Source: Cruorifilaria tuberocauda (Eukaryota > Nematoda > Chromadorea > Rhabditida > Onchocercidae). Taken from it: a DNA stretch of 64,000 nucleotides. Below, in pieces: positions 40,895 to 53,200 of the stretch; position 1 is the first letter of the stretch, and every line of letters starts with the position of its first letter. The stretch is taken from the NCBI GenBank assembly GCA_013365365.1, contig JABVXU010000180.1, positions 1-64,000 on the forward strand, read 5' to 3'. A program made the translations under genes and the position numbers. The notes under the pieces are model-generated. The model saw nothing but the letters and a program-made list of their open reading frames with translations. It did not search any database and was not told the origin of the DNA.

Positions 40895-41722
40895 ATGGTG
40901 CTGTGTTCCATATTCATGCAGATGTTAGTTTACCTTTTTCTTTTCAAAGTGGCAGTTAAAAAAGATTGCGAGACATTACAACACCACTTTTTTTCTTGGA
41001 CTCTTATTTCGCCTTGTTATTCTTTCATTTACTTATTTTATCAACAAAGATGTTATAATGCACAATCAGCTATATATAATGAAGCGATGGCAAAGATAAA
41101 TTTACAAAAATTATTTTACTTGCAGATATTTGTCCGGAACAGTTCACTACGTCAAAAGCGGCACTGCCAACCCCAACTGAAAAACAAGGGAGATCTTATT
41201 TCCTAATATTAACAAAGTTTTTGTTATAAATAACTTAATTTTTTTTTTTGTTATAAATAACTTAATGAAAAACAGCGTTTTCCAGCATCAACAGTAGTGA
41301 CACCCACTACAATGTTAACCATAATAACATCGCCTACAAGAATATCTAGAACGCCACAACCGCTAACAAGAGGAACAACTGGTATCTCTACCAGCCGATC
41401 ACTTTATTCCGATTGGACTGCTTGGTCATGCACTGAAAGTTGTGGTGGTTGTGGGATTGAACGTAGAACGAGAATGTGCTTATCGACTCGCCTTGCTTGC
41501 ATGTAAGTCAAAGTTTAATAAGAAAAAGCTATGCAACATCAACAACTGCCCGAAGTTTTTCTAAAGTTTCGGTTCAATATTTCACTAGAAAATTTTAGGG
41601 AAACGATAATAGAATTCAATCATCAGAATTGCAACCAACATCCATGTCCATTTGGCAAGAGAACCTGTTGTGCCAATTATCGCCTTGAACAAATCGGAGG
41701 ACGTTTTGCTTGCATACCATAA
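40895..41722 (+). CDS. TSP1-domain small secreted protein, N-terminus unresolved
   Basis: The two downstream exons are well supported. Exon 41286-41502 follows a TTTTCCAG acceptor. It encodes a Thr/Ser-rich linker and a thrombospondin type-1 repeat (YSDWTAWSCTESCGGCGIER, then RRTRMC) and ends at a GTAAGT donor. Exon 41599-41722 follows ATTTTAG and finishes the repeat with NCNQHPCPFGKRTCC and GGRFACIP-stop. The WxxW motif and cysteines are intact. Such proteins are extracellular. An upstream frame starting at 40895 (MVLCSIFMQMLVYLFLF...) looks like a signal peptide and can be joined in phase at a weak GTTATT donor (after 41017). A segment at 41128-41218 (CPEQFTTSKAALPTPTEK) also looks coding but does not join in frame; a 22-bp duplication directly after it may have disturbed the gene. 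The domain is certain, the 5' model is not. Confidence 0.6.
41218..41266. repeat. 22-bp direct duplication
   Basis: The unit TTTTTGTTATAAATAACTTA plus AT occurs at 41218-41239 and 41245-41266, identical in both copies. It sits in the intron just before the TSP1 exon, next to a coding-like segment that fails to join in frame. Confidence 0.75.
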
Positions 41723-43138
41723 CCTGCATACGAAATACTCCATATCGGAACTTGGTCTTATAATCACTGATTCATTCGATCTTTAAATAAAAATTGATTC
41801 ATTTAATAATTCCTATATGAATAAGTTAAATGAATTTTTGTAGTTATTAAATTATAGTTATCATTTAATATGCAATTGCAAATTAATCAGTATGTATAAA
41901 CAAGTGAAATTATGTAAAATCATGAACTGAACAGAACACTGACTATTAGGAGCAAGGGAACGAACGAAATCATCGTGTGAATTCGAAAAACTCTGGGCAA
42001 CTGATAGTTCCTTCTCTAACTACGTTATCTAATGTTTCAATCAACGACCACTTCAATTATAATGTAAAACAGAGAGAGGGAAAGAGAAAGAAAAGCTGAG
42101 GTTTCCATTGCCGCCATGTAAATGATAATTTCTTCAGATACTTCTGTGATGTGTAAGCTATGGAATTTCCGGAATTTCTCACAAAAAGACTTTTGAGGTC
42201 GATGAGATCGAAATTTGGAAGATCAGATGTTCCGCATCTTTTCAAAGTGAAATAAATCTTAAGAATAAGTGGTAGTAACATAATTTCTAATGAAAGAATT
42301 AGTTGGTCATGATTCCAGAGTTTGAGTCCATTAACATAAATATAGATCATGAGCAAACAAACAGGAATAAAGTTCTGGGAATAGTAAAAGCCGTGACAAT
42401 CGATAAAATACTGTTTTTTGGTTGCAAAGATGTTGGAATGTTGGAAAGAGCTGGGAGATAAAAAGAAAAGCAAAATTTCCAATGAGAAGTATGCATAGAG
42501 GATGAAAGCGACGCAGAGGGCAAAAGAGAAAGTGTGAAGTCAAAATTGAATTATGAGAAAAAAGCTTGAACTAAGATACGGACATGAATGTTTTAGAAAA
42601 GGTCAGCTTTAGCGAACTTATCAATAAGCAATGATTTCATTAAAGATACTTGCTTTACCAAATTTCTTGCTGATCTCATGCAGATGTGAAGTTGAATGAG
42701 AGAAATAATTAAGCAATATTATAGTCAGGCATATCCGATCTGTTTGCATTCATTTGTTCCAATATACATTGTTACCCATTCTTTTCATTAATTATACTTG
42801 TTATATTTGTTTCCAAATCTTTCATCGTTTGCAGCAATTGACTTTCTCTATTAATTTTTGAAACTTTAAATGTTACAAAGTATACTGCGTGCTATTGCTG
42901 TTATCGATGTTTCAGTTCAGGAAAAAGCTATTGTTGGATCATTTTTGAGACGAACTGTGTACGTCATTATTCGTCGTTATTGTAGTGATAACTTCTTGCT
43001 TAGTTATTTCAACATTTTTCACTTCTTTTTTCTCAAGAAAGTAGATTATTCATATTTCAAATTCATATGTTGTCATATTATCAATGCAAATTGTATTTGT
43101 AATTCTTTACAATTTCGAACATTTGGAAATTGTTTTAG
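41723..43138. other. intergenic, no supported gene
   Basis: A 141-codon minus-strand frame (42057-42482) overlaps a second minus-strand frame (42331-42543). Both are rich in Phe, Leu and Ile with no splice support or recognisable domain. Confidence 0.4.
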
Positions 43139-46100
43139 ATCGATGTCATCCTTGCTTATGGGCAGAAATCATCTCGCCAATGAAAAATCATCTTATCTAC
43201 TTCAGCATGCCAATAATCTCGTTTACTGGTCAGCAATTTCTTAGTTCTTCATTTAAAAACTCCTTTTTCAAGTTGTCAGAAAATGTTTTAAGCTCCAAAA
43301 TTATGTTTTTTTGTAGGTATCCTTGAGGTAGAGAGGCTTTCGATAAGGCAAAAACGACAAACCGCTTAATATTTCTGTCAAGTGAGATGAACTTTTTTCA
43401 GAAATAATTTTTTTATTAAGAAATATCTAAAGTGGAACTTCATCGAAATCTTTTAATATAGAATACGAACTTTCACAAACTTAAATTTCTTTTCCTATAT
43501 TGATTGTATTACAGTTGGCTATTCAACGTGTCACTGGTGTCATATAATGAATCATGAGTCCTTTGGAAATGAAGTTGCTAGAATTTTGAACGAAAATTTT
43601 GTGAGCATAAAAGTAGACCGTAAAATAAAATCCAGCACTAGAAAATTACAAAAATGAACCTGTATAAAAGCCATGTAAAAAGGATTTGGTACTGCGCCTA
43701 AATTTACCAATTGTGGTTAGTATTTTATTTCTGCTTATCCAAACCTATGTGGTTCAATTCTTGCCACTTGAAATGATCAGTTTTTGTTTAACAGTAATGA
43801 AAAATAGGATAAGATGTGGTAATTTTAAATCTGATATATGATGTAAATTATTTCACAAATGATTTGCTTACCTTGAATGCGTGCATGTTGCAGTGTATCT
43901 TGAATTTCTGCTGTATTTCTACTGTGCTCATGCAAATAACAAAGTTGGAAAAAATGCATTGCAAATGGTTGGTGAAACACTCATAGCAATCGATCGAGGA
44001 GGAATCCATGATCATATCCGCGAGGTGTTTGTTTTTCTCTTTCGATGTTATAAGATAAATTTAAAGTATTGTGGATGCGGGAAAAACGGAAAAAATCCTG
44101 ATGTAGAAAAAACGAGAAAAGAAAATCGGAGCTATTGATTTAAGCGAAATGTCTTTATTCCCTCTAACAAAATATGCATCGTTTTATTCTTCCCCATTTA
44201 CTGTTATTGAAATTGTAGGGTTTCCATCGCTACTCGGTACCTCATTTCGAAAAGATGCTCTATGATCAAGCTCAACTGTTAGCAGTATATGGTGATTATC
44301 ATACGATCACTGGTGAATTCGATGTTATTGAGGATATTGTGAGCTATGTTGACGTAATGTTGACAGTAATCTTACACATAAAGTATTTATTTTTATAACA
44401 AATGGCCTTGAAAAAATCTAAATAGATTTTTTGCTAAAGGATGAAACAATAAATGTGTGCTTAAAGAATGTCGAAATGAAGGGGTTTCAGTGCGATGGTT
44501 TCTACAGTGCTGAAGATGCGGATTCGTTGCCTAATTTTAGTTCATTGAAAAAATACGAAGGAGCATATTTATTATGTCTGGACGGGAAAAGAAATCCATG
44601 AAACATTTGGGGATAAGCCAATTAATGGTAATGGAGGACCGACTTGTACTGAAGTGTTTAAAACATATTATAATATTAAATCTAGTGGAAACGTTCCACC
44701 ATATGAAGTGAGTTTTCAATTCTTTTTTTTTCTGGGCATTTGGTTTCATTATATTTATTTTGAGCATGACAGTTATGTATTTAGTAAAAATGACTTCATC
44801 TCATTTTAAAATAGTAATTATTGACGTATCTGTAAATGAATAATTTAAAAGTAGACAGACAATAAGGTTGTAATTCTGACAACGTTTTAACCTTGTAAGC
44901 ATTTCTCTGATTAATGTTCTCAGTTGCAGGATCCATACGATGAACTGAAATTACAAAATGTATTAGTGAGGAAAGATCCTCATAGTGTTTGCTGAAAAAA
45001 ATATGGACTTAGTACCGATAGGCTACGAAATGTGATCAATGAAGCATATGAGGATGATTATGCATTTTTGATACAAGGGTTACTGGATTTATACGAAGCA
45101 TGTTTCAATGAACAGTTAATTAAATTGACTTCTGATTTACAAAAAGAAATGGATTACCGCTTCTGGGATGCGGAAAATAATGGTAGCTATCATCAGACAG
45201 TTGAAGATCCTCATATTATCATCCGAATCATAAATGGTTGGTTTATAAGTAATTTTTTTCCATATATATCACCATTATTAATGGAGAAAATTATTATAAT
45301 AATGAATTTTAATTTTAAGTACATTTAACACAGCATATTGACAGAATAGTAAGATTTTTGGAAGAGGACGGACCTAAACTGGGCAGATTTCAAATTAAGT
45401 TTAATTTAATGAATATTATTTAAACTGTCAAAAATATTGGAAACAATGAAGCAGAAATGAAAAATTTAGACCAGGATGGAGCTGAGCCATCAATAAATTC
45501 AGTTGCATCAATGAATCTAGGTTAGGCTTTATGGTTTTACCAATGAAAAAGCCTATACTGAACGAGCACATAAAGTTTTTGAAAGTGCTGCACAAACCTT
45601 GGACAAATATCCTTTTGTTCTCACGAAAATGGTCAGTGCTTTACAAAAAGCATGCACGTCAAATCAAGAAGGTATCAATAGAAGTTCATATTTTATTTTC
45701 AGGTTATAAATTTTGTTTTGTATATTTTCTGCAATCCCTGTGGAAAAAAAGAATTTTTTCCATCTGGAAAATATATCGCAGATTGTTGTGGTTGGTTCAA
45801 GAAACAATGAAACAACAAAGCAGATGCTATCACTTGCCTCAAAGCGCTTTGATTGTTCGAAAATTTTGATATCCCTAGATCCCGAAAAAGGTGAGCTTGC
45901 TTTCAAGATTATTATGATTGTATTATAATTCTTTTAGTATTCGCTCAGTGATGGATTCGTTAGAAAACTAATGTTGCCTGTCGTTACTGATGTTATGAAG
46001 TTGGATTATAAGATTTTTAAAAATTACCAATTTATAGATTCATGGCTGCAAAGTGTAGACGATCACTTGAAATTCTTGGCAGTCTCGACAGATACTCCTA

Positions 46101-46180
46101 CTGCTTATATTTGTGAAAATGTTGAATGCTCGCTTCCAATTACATCGGTGAAAGGGCTGAAGGATAGAAGAATAGATTAG
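43139..46180 (+). pseudogene. decayed SPATA20 / DUF255 thioredoxin-like gene
   Basis: This is the remnant of the gene for SPATA20 (bacterial YyaL, C. elegans B0495.5 family), which has a thioredoxin-like N-domain followed by an alpha/alpha barrel. Order is preserved: NHLANEKSSYLLQHANNLVYW (43150-43230), a broken YPWG block, [17 protein letters not shown] with the CxxC intact (43515-43565), KGFGTAPKFTN (about 43679), GGIHDHIRE (44000), [19 protein letters not shown] (44220), GFYSAEDADS (44495), YEDDYAFLIQGLLDLYEA (45037), FWDAENNGSY (45163), DQDGAEPSINSVASMNL (45473) and TAYICENVECSLPI (46110). Lesions are a TGA replacing the Trp of YPW (43324-43326), TGA at 44993-44995, TAG at 45523-45525 and a frameshift near 44562-44577. 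Long internal blocks are also lost: the GGWPMN/GTYFPP region, the HLDSK-AAWNGL region and a few residues after GFHRYS. It cannot encode the enzyme. Confidence 0.9.
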
Positions 46181-47008
46181 AATGAAATAAGGGTTTTCTA
46201 ATGTAACTAAAAAGCATTCTTATTATTGTATCTCTTCATACTCATACGGGTTTGTCAAACCGTTCAGTTTGTCTTTTAAATTGAAATTTAATCTCACTGG
46301 GATGAACAAAATTATTTGTTAAAATGAAAGTTATTGATAGACCAAATTTCGAATCTAACTTTAGGATTAATTCCTATTAATACAATAATTTAAAGCTTTT
46401 TCGATTTTTATTTCCTTATGTAAAGCAAGGTATATGAGTGACCTCAGTTTGGTAAAGTTGGATAAATACTGAAATTTGTCAGATGCTATAATATGCATTT
46501 CGCATTGGTGTAATTATTTCATATTTAACGGAAACCCGTCCTATCCAATTCGAAGCAAATCTAGTCTAAAAGATCTCAATAAGATCCTTATAAAGGCGGG
46601 CTGTTAATCATTTTATCAAGCAATAAGATAGAAGACTTATATCACACAATTATGCAATAACCTGAGTAGAATGGAGCTTAAAATCAACTAATTTAAGACA
46701 TATTTTGAAAAGAAACGTGTACTCTGGAAGCTGAAGTAGTTGCTTTCGATGACGCAAATCAAAGCTATTCATAGCTATTCATTTTTTATATATTTCACAG
46801 ATCTGCCGACAAGTTCAATTTTCAACACATTGATAGTAGTGCTGCTCAACTGGAACTCTCTATGCTTCCAACTATATTGCAATAGTAGCAGCATAAGTGG
46901 TGAGCTGATAGCTTTGCTGTTAATAATTTGTTCCTCTCGAAGTTCTGTTTTATAATTCAGTATATTTATGATAAAGAAATACTTCCAGAAATTGTAGAGT
47001 TTTTTTAG
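46181..47008. other. flank of the pseudogene with short coding-like frames
   Basis: After a good acceptor (TATTTCACAG, ending 46800) a 27-codon frame reads SADKFNFQHIDSSAAQLEL and stops at 46883-46885. An earlier frame reads LEAEVVAFDDANQSYS. Neither joins in phase to the terminal exon at 47009. They may be fragments of another decayed or unmodelled gene. Confidence 0.3.
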
Positions 47009-47119
47009 AAATATATAAGGTTTAAATGTTTCGAATCCAATTTTGCTCATCCAGCAAAAGAAGCAATGCCGCCATTGTCATTGTATTTGGAAGAATATCG
47101 TCTTACTCATTGTATTTAA
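47009..47119 (+). CDS. candidate terminal exon, unrecognised protein
   Basis: A strong acceptor (GAGTTTTTTTAG) is followed in phase 0 by 36 codons to a TAA. The encoded tail (KYIRFKCFESNFAHPAKEAM, then PPLSLYLEEYRLTHCI) has a mixed, protein-like composition. No family is recognised and upstream exons were not placed in frame. Confidence 0.3.
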   Translation, partial: KYIRFKCFESNFAHPAKEAMPPLSLYLEEYRLTHCI

Positions 47120-47660
47120 AAAGATATTTATTGGACAGTAAGATAATCCTGCAAATGAATATCACAAAATTTCTCACTAAAGAGATCTCAACAAAATTGT
47201 TTCAATAGCTTTAACTCTCGAATTTATTATTTTCTAGATTTCTTCAGATAACTTCGTCTCAAAATTTTAAATATTTTCCACTTATTACTTATGTTTGCAC
47301 AGAAAAACTCTTAACATATCACTTTCTAGACCATTCTCTCTTTGATTTAATCCCATGCAAAAAATCTATTCCTGAAATTAATCTCATGAAAAGAAAAAAT
47401 AAATTCAAATGTGAAATCGGAAAGTATTGAGTATTGCATTTTGAGTTTAACATTCTCCTCTCTAATCTGATTATTTTCAAAGTATCTATGTGATTTGCTA
47501 AGTAATGAGATTTCTTTCAAATAAATGAAAAAAAATTAAAACAATTTTGAATGAGACAAGAATAAAAGGAAAAGGAACAGCAAAACACTCTCAAAAGTAA
47601 ATATTTTTTACAAATTTCAGACATACATTTCAAATTTTTCATGTCTTAGAATCATTTCAG

Positions 47661-47795
47661 TAATTAAAGAACAGCAAAGCACAACATGCAGTGTGAACGA
47701 TACAAATATTAAAGCAAGAAACATTAAGGAAGTGGATGAAAAATGGAAGTGGAAATGGATGAAATCGGATGTCCACGAAACACAAATGTCAATAC
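47661..47795 (+). CDS. candidate internal exon, unrecognised protein
   Basis: The exon is bounded by a TCATTTCAG acceptor and a consensus GTAAGT donor. Only one frame is open across its 135 nt. It encodes a charged peptide (KEQQSTTCSVNDTNIKARNI, then KEVDEKWKWKWMKSDVHE). The phase is 1-in and 1-out, so both neighbours are missing. It does not join in frame to the membrane-protein gene starting at 48572. It probably marks an unmodelled plus-strand gene. Confidence 0.35.
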
Positions 47796-48567
47796 GTAAG
47801 TATTGCAGTTAAACTTCCAATATTTCTAGAAAACTTTTTAATTCTTCAAATTTATTGTATGGAAATTTCCCTCGCTCAAAAACAGTGAGACTGATTTATT
47901 TAAGATTTCAATCTAAAGCATCGTGTTATTCTGAATCGATCTAACCGAAATATTTCTACGCTCTCGTCTCAATACAAAGAATTCTTGAATGCAACTGTCT
48001 TTCATTTTAAGCATTGAAACACTCCTCAGTGACTCAATCAAATTTTATTTTTCTATGAAGTACTCTCTATAGTTTGCAAAACAAAAGTTTAATATATTCC
48101 TAAAATCAAACTTCTTGGAAGTTGCTCATAATTTTTATTTGGATTTGTTACCATGCTATTACTTTGACTGGAATTTTTTATGCTAACTAAACCTATATCA
48201 ACTAGAATCTGACTTCCCACTGATCAAAGGTTATTTCGCTTATTAATTTAAGTAATTCAAGTAATTTAAGTAATTTAGGTGATTTTTGTTAGTGCAAGTA
48301 AATGCGATCTATACTTGATATTTTTTTCTGATAAAAAAACATATGAAAAAATGAAAGGTTTGGAAATTATTACAAACCAGCTCAGAAATTATAAACCTCT
48401 AGATTTTTTTATGGGCGAAAAACCTCTTTATCATTTTTATTTTAATTTAGTTTCCAATCATTCTTTTAATAGGGATTAAATACTGTGTCCATTTAAACAA
48501 GCAAATAGCCACTCGCTAATTAAATCCATACATAATTGTACAGACACAAAAAAAAAACCAATTCCAG
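47796..48567. other. AT-rich spacer with a short tandem repeat
   Basis: No gene is supported. A period 9-10 repeat of AAGTAATTT-like units lies at 48248-48281. Confidence 0.45.
48248..48281. repeat. period-10 tandem repeat (AAGTAATTT-like)
   Basis: Three to four imperfect units of AAGTAATTC or AAGTAATTTA in non-coding sequence. Confidence 0.65.
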
Positions 48568-49256
48568 AAATATGCAAACGGGTGAAATAATCACATACGC
48601 GCTGGGCATATTCGCCATCATTCTAATCGTTTTTACGATGCTTTACTATCGATACTGCAAAAAAAGTAAGTTTGTTGGAATTTTCAAGCTTCATGAAAAA
48701 TAGACGTAAATACAAGCTTCTTAACAAACAATAAGAAAGAATATCAATTAATCTATTAAATTTCCTAATTTATTCTGTATGATTTTAGAAATTTTTAATT
48801 TAAAAAATGTGCCCAGATATTGAAAATCATTCTTCCAAACTCATTCTATCTAAAATTATGATGAATAAAGACTAAATTCATTTAAAGTCAAAAATCCCAA
48901 CTATTTTTACATTAGTATTGTAAACAATATAATATTAACCCCCCAGTGCCGTTCAGCCGGACAATATTACTTGATTTTAAATAATTACCTAAAATCTTGG
49001 AATTGGTAAACCTTCTTCAGCATATAATATTTTCATATATATACCAAGCAATAATAGAAAATTGCGATTAGAAGCTCAGAGGGAAAGAGATCATAGCATC
49101 ACAGTAACACTTCATCGGCCTCCGGTATCAGAAACAAAAAAAAAACGTCACGCTGAGAAATCTTCCCCTAAAGAATTGATCTCGCGGATTTTAGGGTTTC
49201 GCGATTTAAATTCTAGAAAAAATAAATTCATTATTCGCAGTTATTCTGCGATTTAA
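48568..49256 (+). CDS. small single-pass membrane protein, unrecognised
   Basis: Exon 1 (48572-48669) starts MQTGEIITYALGIFAIILIV and continues as a single hydrophobic helix (residues about 6-27) into YRYCKKS. Exon 2 (49049-49256) encodes a basic cytoplasmic-type tail (RLEAQRERDHSITVTLHRPP, then SPKELISRILGFRDLNSRK) and ends with TAA; the total is 101 aa. An AATTCCAG acceptor four bases before the ATG (feature start 48568) suggests spliced-leader addition. The frame closes only if the GTTTGT donor is used rather than the better-looking GTAAGT four bases upstream, which would give an early stop. The layout (short N-terminus, one helix, basic tail) suggests a type III or signal-anchor protein. 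No family is recognised. Confidence 0.6.
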
Positions 49257-50299
49257 ATAATGAAAACTCTTCCGATTTCCTCAACCCTCTTTGTTTCCTC
49301 TCCCAAAAGTTGCAGAGCTTTCGTAACCAAACCCAATGGATAAGGAACTCTCCGGATTTACTGCCCTCCGGTCACTTAGAATTTTTTCTTATTAGAATTA
49401 TGTCACAAACATTTACACATTATCCAATCTTAAAAAACAATTTATTTAAAGAGGAAATAAACTATTAAAAAATAACTTCATAAAACTATAAAAAACGGAA
49501 GTCAGCCTACTTAATGTAATAGTGTTAGAATCAAAACAATTCAAAAATGCAAATTTTTTGCACAATTTTACATGATTTGGAATTCCCAGATGAATATTTC
49601 AAACTTTACCAATAATTCTTTCATACACACTACGCAAAACCCAGCGATGATATTTTGTTTCTAACCTCTCAAAAAGCTAGTCATATGTTAGTAACTAACG
49701 AATATTTTATATAACACATGATCATAATACCCGAAAAGTCAAAAAACAATCACAAAATATTTTAAATATGCAATTCCGCCGGCTAAAGATTTTCATAATG
49801 AATAAATAATAAAATTATGCATGCAATGTCCCGATTTTATATTTAAAAAATGATATAGCTTGAAGATTTAGATATGTTATAAAAATGGTATTTTTTTTCT
49901 TTGGAAATTAAAATAAAGGAATACAATAGTGGCAATAAGTCAATAGAGTTCCTCCTAACTATAAATTTCGCGAATATTATAAAAGGAATTATTAAAACAA
50001 GATGAAGATATTTGTCATTGTATGGAAGAACTCACAAGTGATATTAGATAAGGCACTCACGTAAATTACACTGCTAACAAACAAAGGTGAGATCTGGCAT
50101 GAAATAGCAGTGCATAGGACCTATTACATCATATAATTTATGTTGTTTAACGTTCTCTGTATATTGAAACACACAAAATATTTAATTAAAACTAAGCTTC
50201 CAGTAGTGTAAATAAAATATATTCATTTCGCAGTTCCCTGCAAAGCCTTGATTTAATGATTTTCACAATGAATCACAGCAAATCGTAAATCACAGTTTA
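49257..50299. other. intergenic, nothing supported
   Basis: This AT-rich region lies between the membrane-protein gene (+) and the ALFA-1 stop codon (-), so it is convergent and likely holds 3' UTRs. Confidence 0.5.
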
Positions 50300-53200
50300 T
50301 CAAAGCTTGCTTGACTCACATATAAAATCAGCAATATCTGGTAAAATTCGATCAGCCTCAGATAGAGTTACTAAAAATGATGCATTGTTGACTAAATCTA
50401 GCGACTTTCGCACAGACCAAAGATTCCATCTCGAGCTTGTTGTATGTTGCTTGTACGAAGAATCGGGCTCACTAAATAAAGAAATATTGTTTAAAAATAA
50501 TCCGAGCTTTCATTCGATTTTCTATTTTCTATTTTATAACTAACTGTCTTAATTTTTTTTCCCTAGACTGTCTTAATTTGCTTACCTGTAATGGAAATTA
50601 ATCATTGGACGATAAATACTATAAATTTTAATAAGAAATTAACCTTATGTCCTGCACATATGCAATAAGTGCTCTGGCTGAATTTTCGATCATCAATCTG
50701 AACTGCCTTATAAACCCCAAACGAGCGCTTCTTTCAAACGGCAATAAATCCATTCTGATCAGGAAATTAGCAACGCGAGGATCTGCATGGCAATTTCGTA
50801 GTTCACTGGAAAGGTCAATGTCGTAGGAAACAATTATAATGAGCATATGAAATTACAACATAAAAATTATTTAAAACATTTAAATCATGAGAAAACCCAA
50901 GACATGGAAAGCATAATTTATGAATGATACCAACATTTTTGGTATCATTGAATCATTGAAATCAACGCCAGTTCCTTTCAGTATCTGCGTGATATCGTTT
51001 TTTTGCTTAAGAAGCTTTACTATACGATGCTTCGGATGTGGTGAAGAAGTACATACAATTCGACGATCCAGATCAATCACTGTTAACGGCCAATGTGATT
51101 CAGCACCAGCACACATTATAGTAATTAGTTCAATCTGAATCAAAATAAAATTGCATACAATCTGAATTCAATGGAAATACTTACCCCATTTTTTATCAAA
51201 CATATATTTCATTTGAAAATTACTAATAGTTTCTATCAGTTTCTGCTTTTGTGACATTGAAATTCGTCGAATAATATAAATAAAAAGTGGAATACTCGCT
51301 GAACAGCCTGCAGACGAAGATAAGGAGAATAAGGATGATGAAAAGGCTTAATACATAACCATCGCCATTCTGGTGCAACAAATAGGCACAATGTCAATAA
51401 CATCTATAAGAAAAAATACAAAAAGGTAAGAAGCAAAAAAAAGATATTTCATATAATCCCCTAAAAACATATGTTTGAAAAAATAAAACCTACTTTGACA
51501 ACATCGGCCTTCTTGTCACCAACAATAACACAGTGTGATTGCGATAAAAGTACCGCTGTTATAGCTTTCGCCAAAAACGAATTATCGTGCAGTTTTTCAC
51601 TGCCAAAATATGTTTGTCGAAACTGCAAGCAAAGCAATAAGATATGTTGAAAAATTCTGATTTTCATTTCTTTGATTGCGAAAAACAAAACTGGTACTGC
51701 TGAGCTAATGCAAGAGTGGAAATACAACAACATTAATTTAGGAATTTCTAATTAGCACAGTAATATATTTAAGAGTTCACAGATAATCTGAAGAGAAAGT
51801 GAAACAAATTCATTCCCACAACAAGTTGTACTGCAGTCAAAATAAGCATTACTATTAAAACAGTGGTATTGAACACACTAATTAGCTGAACAGAAAAATT
51901 CAAGATTCCAAAAAAAAAACACTCTCCCTCTTCATTTGTATTACTTATGCTCCTTAACTTTGCTACATCCTCAACGACAAATACAAAAATTTTTGTGACA
52001 GAAAAATAAAAAATAAGATAGATTTCCTCAGCCGTACAACACAATGCGCACCCGAAAATCATATGTATTTTGTGACAATAACGGATAAGCTTCACAAACA
52101 CCAACAAATGAGATTAGTTTCGATATTTCCTTGGTTGCGCGACATATGAAATCTTCTATACTTTCCTGTAATTTTCGGAATTTCACAAACAAACCAGATT
52201 TGTTTGTCATATTTTGAGGACTAGATAATTTTTTGAATGTCACAAGCTTTTTGGTAAAAATATTTTCTCAATTCAGATACAATAAGCAGTAACAGTGAGA
52301 GGAAATAATCTTACAATGAAAACTTACTGTCAAATGGGAGATCCGTAAACGTGGTATAATATCTATAAATACTTCCTCAATTATATTTTGTCTTTCAGCA
52401 TACCACTCCCATCTGTAACAAAATTTTTAACTGCATTTGAATATTTTTGTTCACTTTATTGAGACATAAAAAACTCAAATGGTATGTGACCATAAAGAAT
52501 CCAGCATTGTATCTCTATGTAGTCGTATATCGCTGCAAGTCAAGATCCTCTCCTGTTGCAATAAAAAACACAGAAGTAAATACTACAAAAAAAGGAACCT
52601 TGAGTAATCACCGAGAAGTGAAATTGCACACATAGAACGATCATGACGAGCGCCATTTAGTTGAAACAAATATGAACCAACAAAAAGATGACGCTTCGGC
52701 AACAAAGTTAACTTATGTATTATTGGATTTGACGGCATTGGTGTGCTGAAAGATTCCGTTTCATATAAACTTATAGAAAACTATAACATAGAATATAAAA
52801 AATTTTTTCTAAGTAAGAAATCTGCCACAATAATAGACATATGGGTTTACTAAAGTTTTTCTCTTTCAATCTAGCAAATCTTGAATTTTATATTTTCAAA
52901 TGCGAGATATAATTTCCGACTTATCACATTTATTATGAAATGAAGCAAACAAATAACGAATCAGACCTGCAAATTTGTTCAGCAAAAACAAATTTGGCGA
53001 CATATTCCTCATCAGAAAGCTGGACTGTACTACTTTCCCCAACCAAATTACAAAGCGTCTCATAATCAGCGTGTCCAATGTATTGAACAGTTTGCTCTTT
53101 TCTAACACAATTTGTAATCATCTACAGAAATAGTAAATGCCAGTTTCTTAAAATCGTTATTTATGGTTCCATTCACAATCCTAATATCAAATACGAGAGT

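Noticed and set aside
42057..42543. two overlapping minus-strand frames of 141 and 70 codons
   Set aside because: They overlap in different frames, are hydrophobic, and lack splice or domain support.
44537..44767. minus-strand frame inside the pseudogene
   Set aside because: It is antisense to recognisable SPATA20 remnants.
51188..51231. possible extra ALFA-1 exon (MKYMFDKKWG)
   Set aside because: Its phases match neither neighbour, while joining the exons on either side directly is in frame and aligns better.
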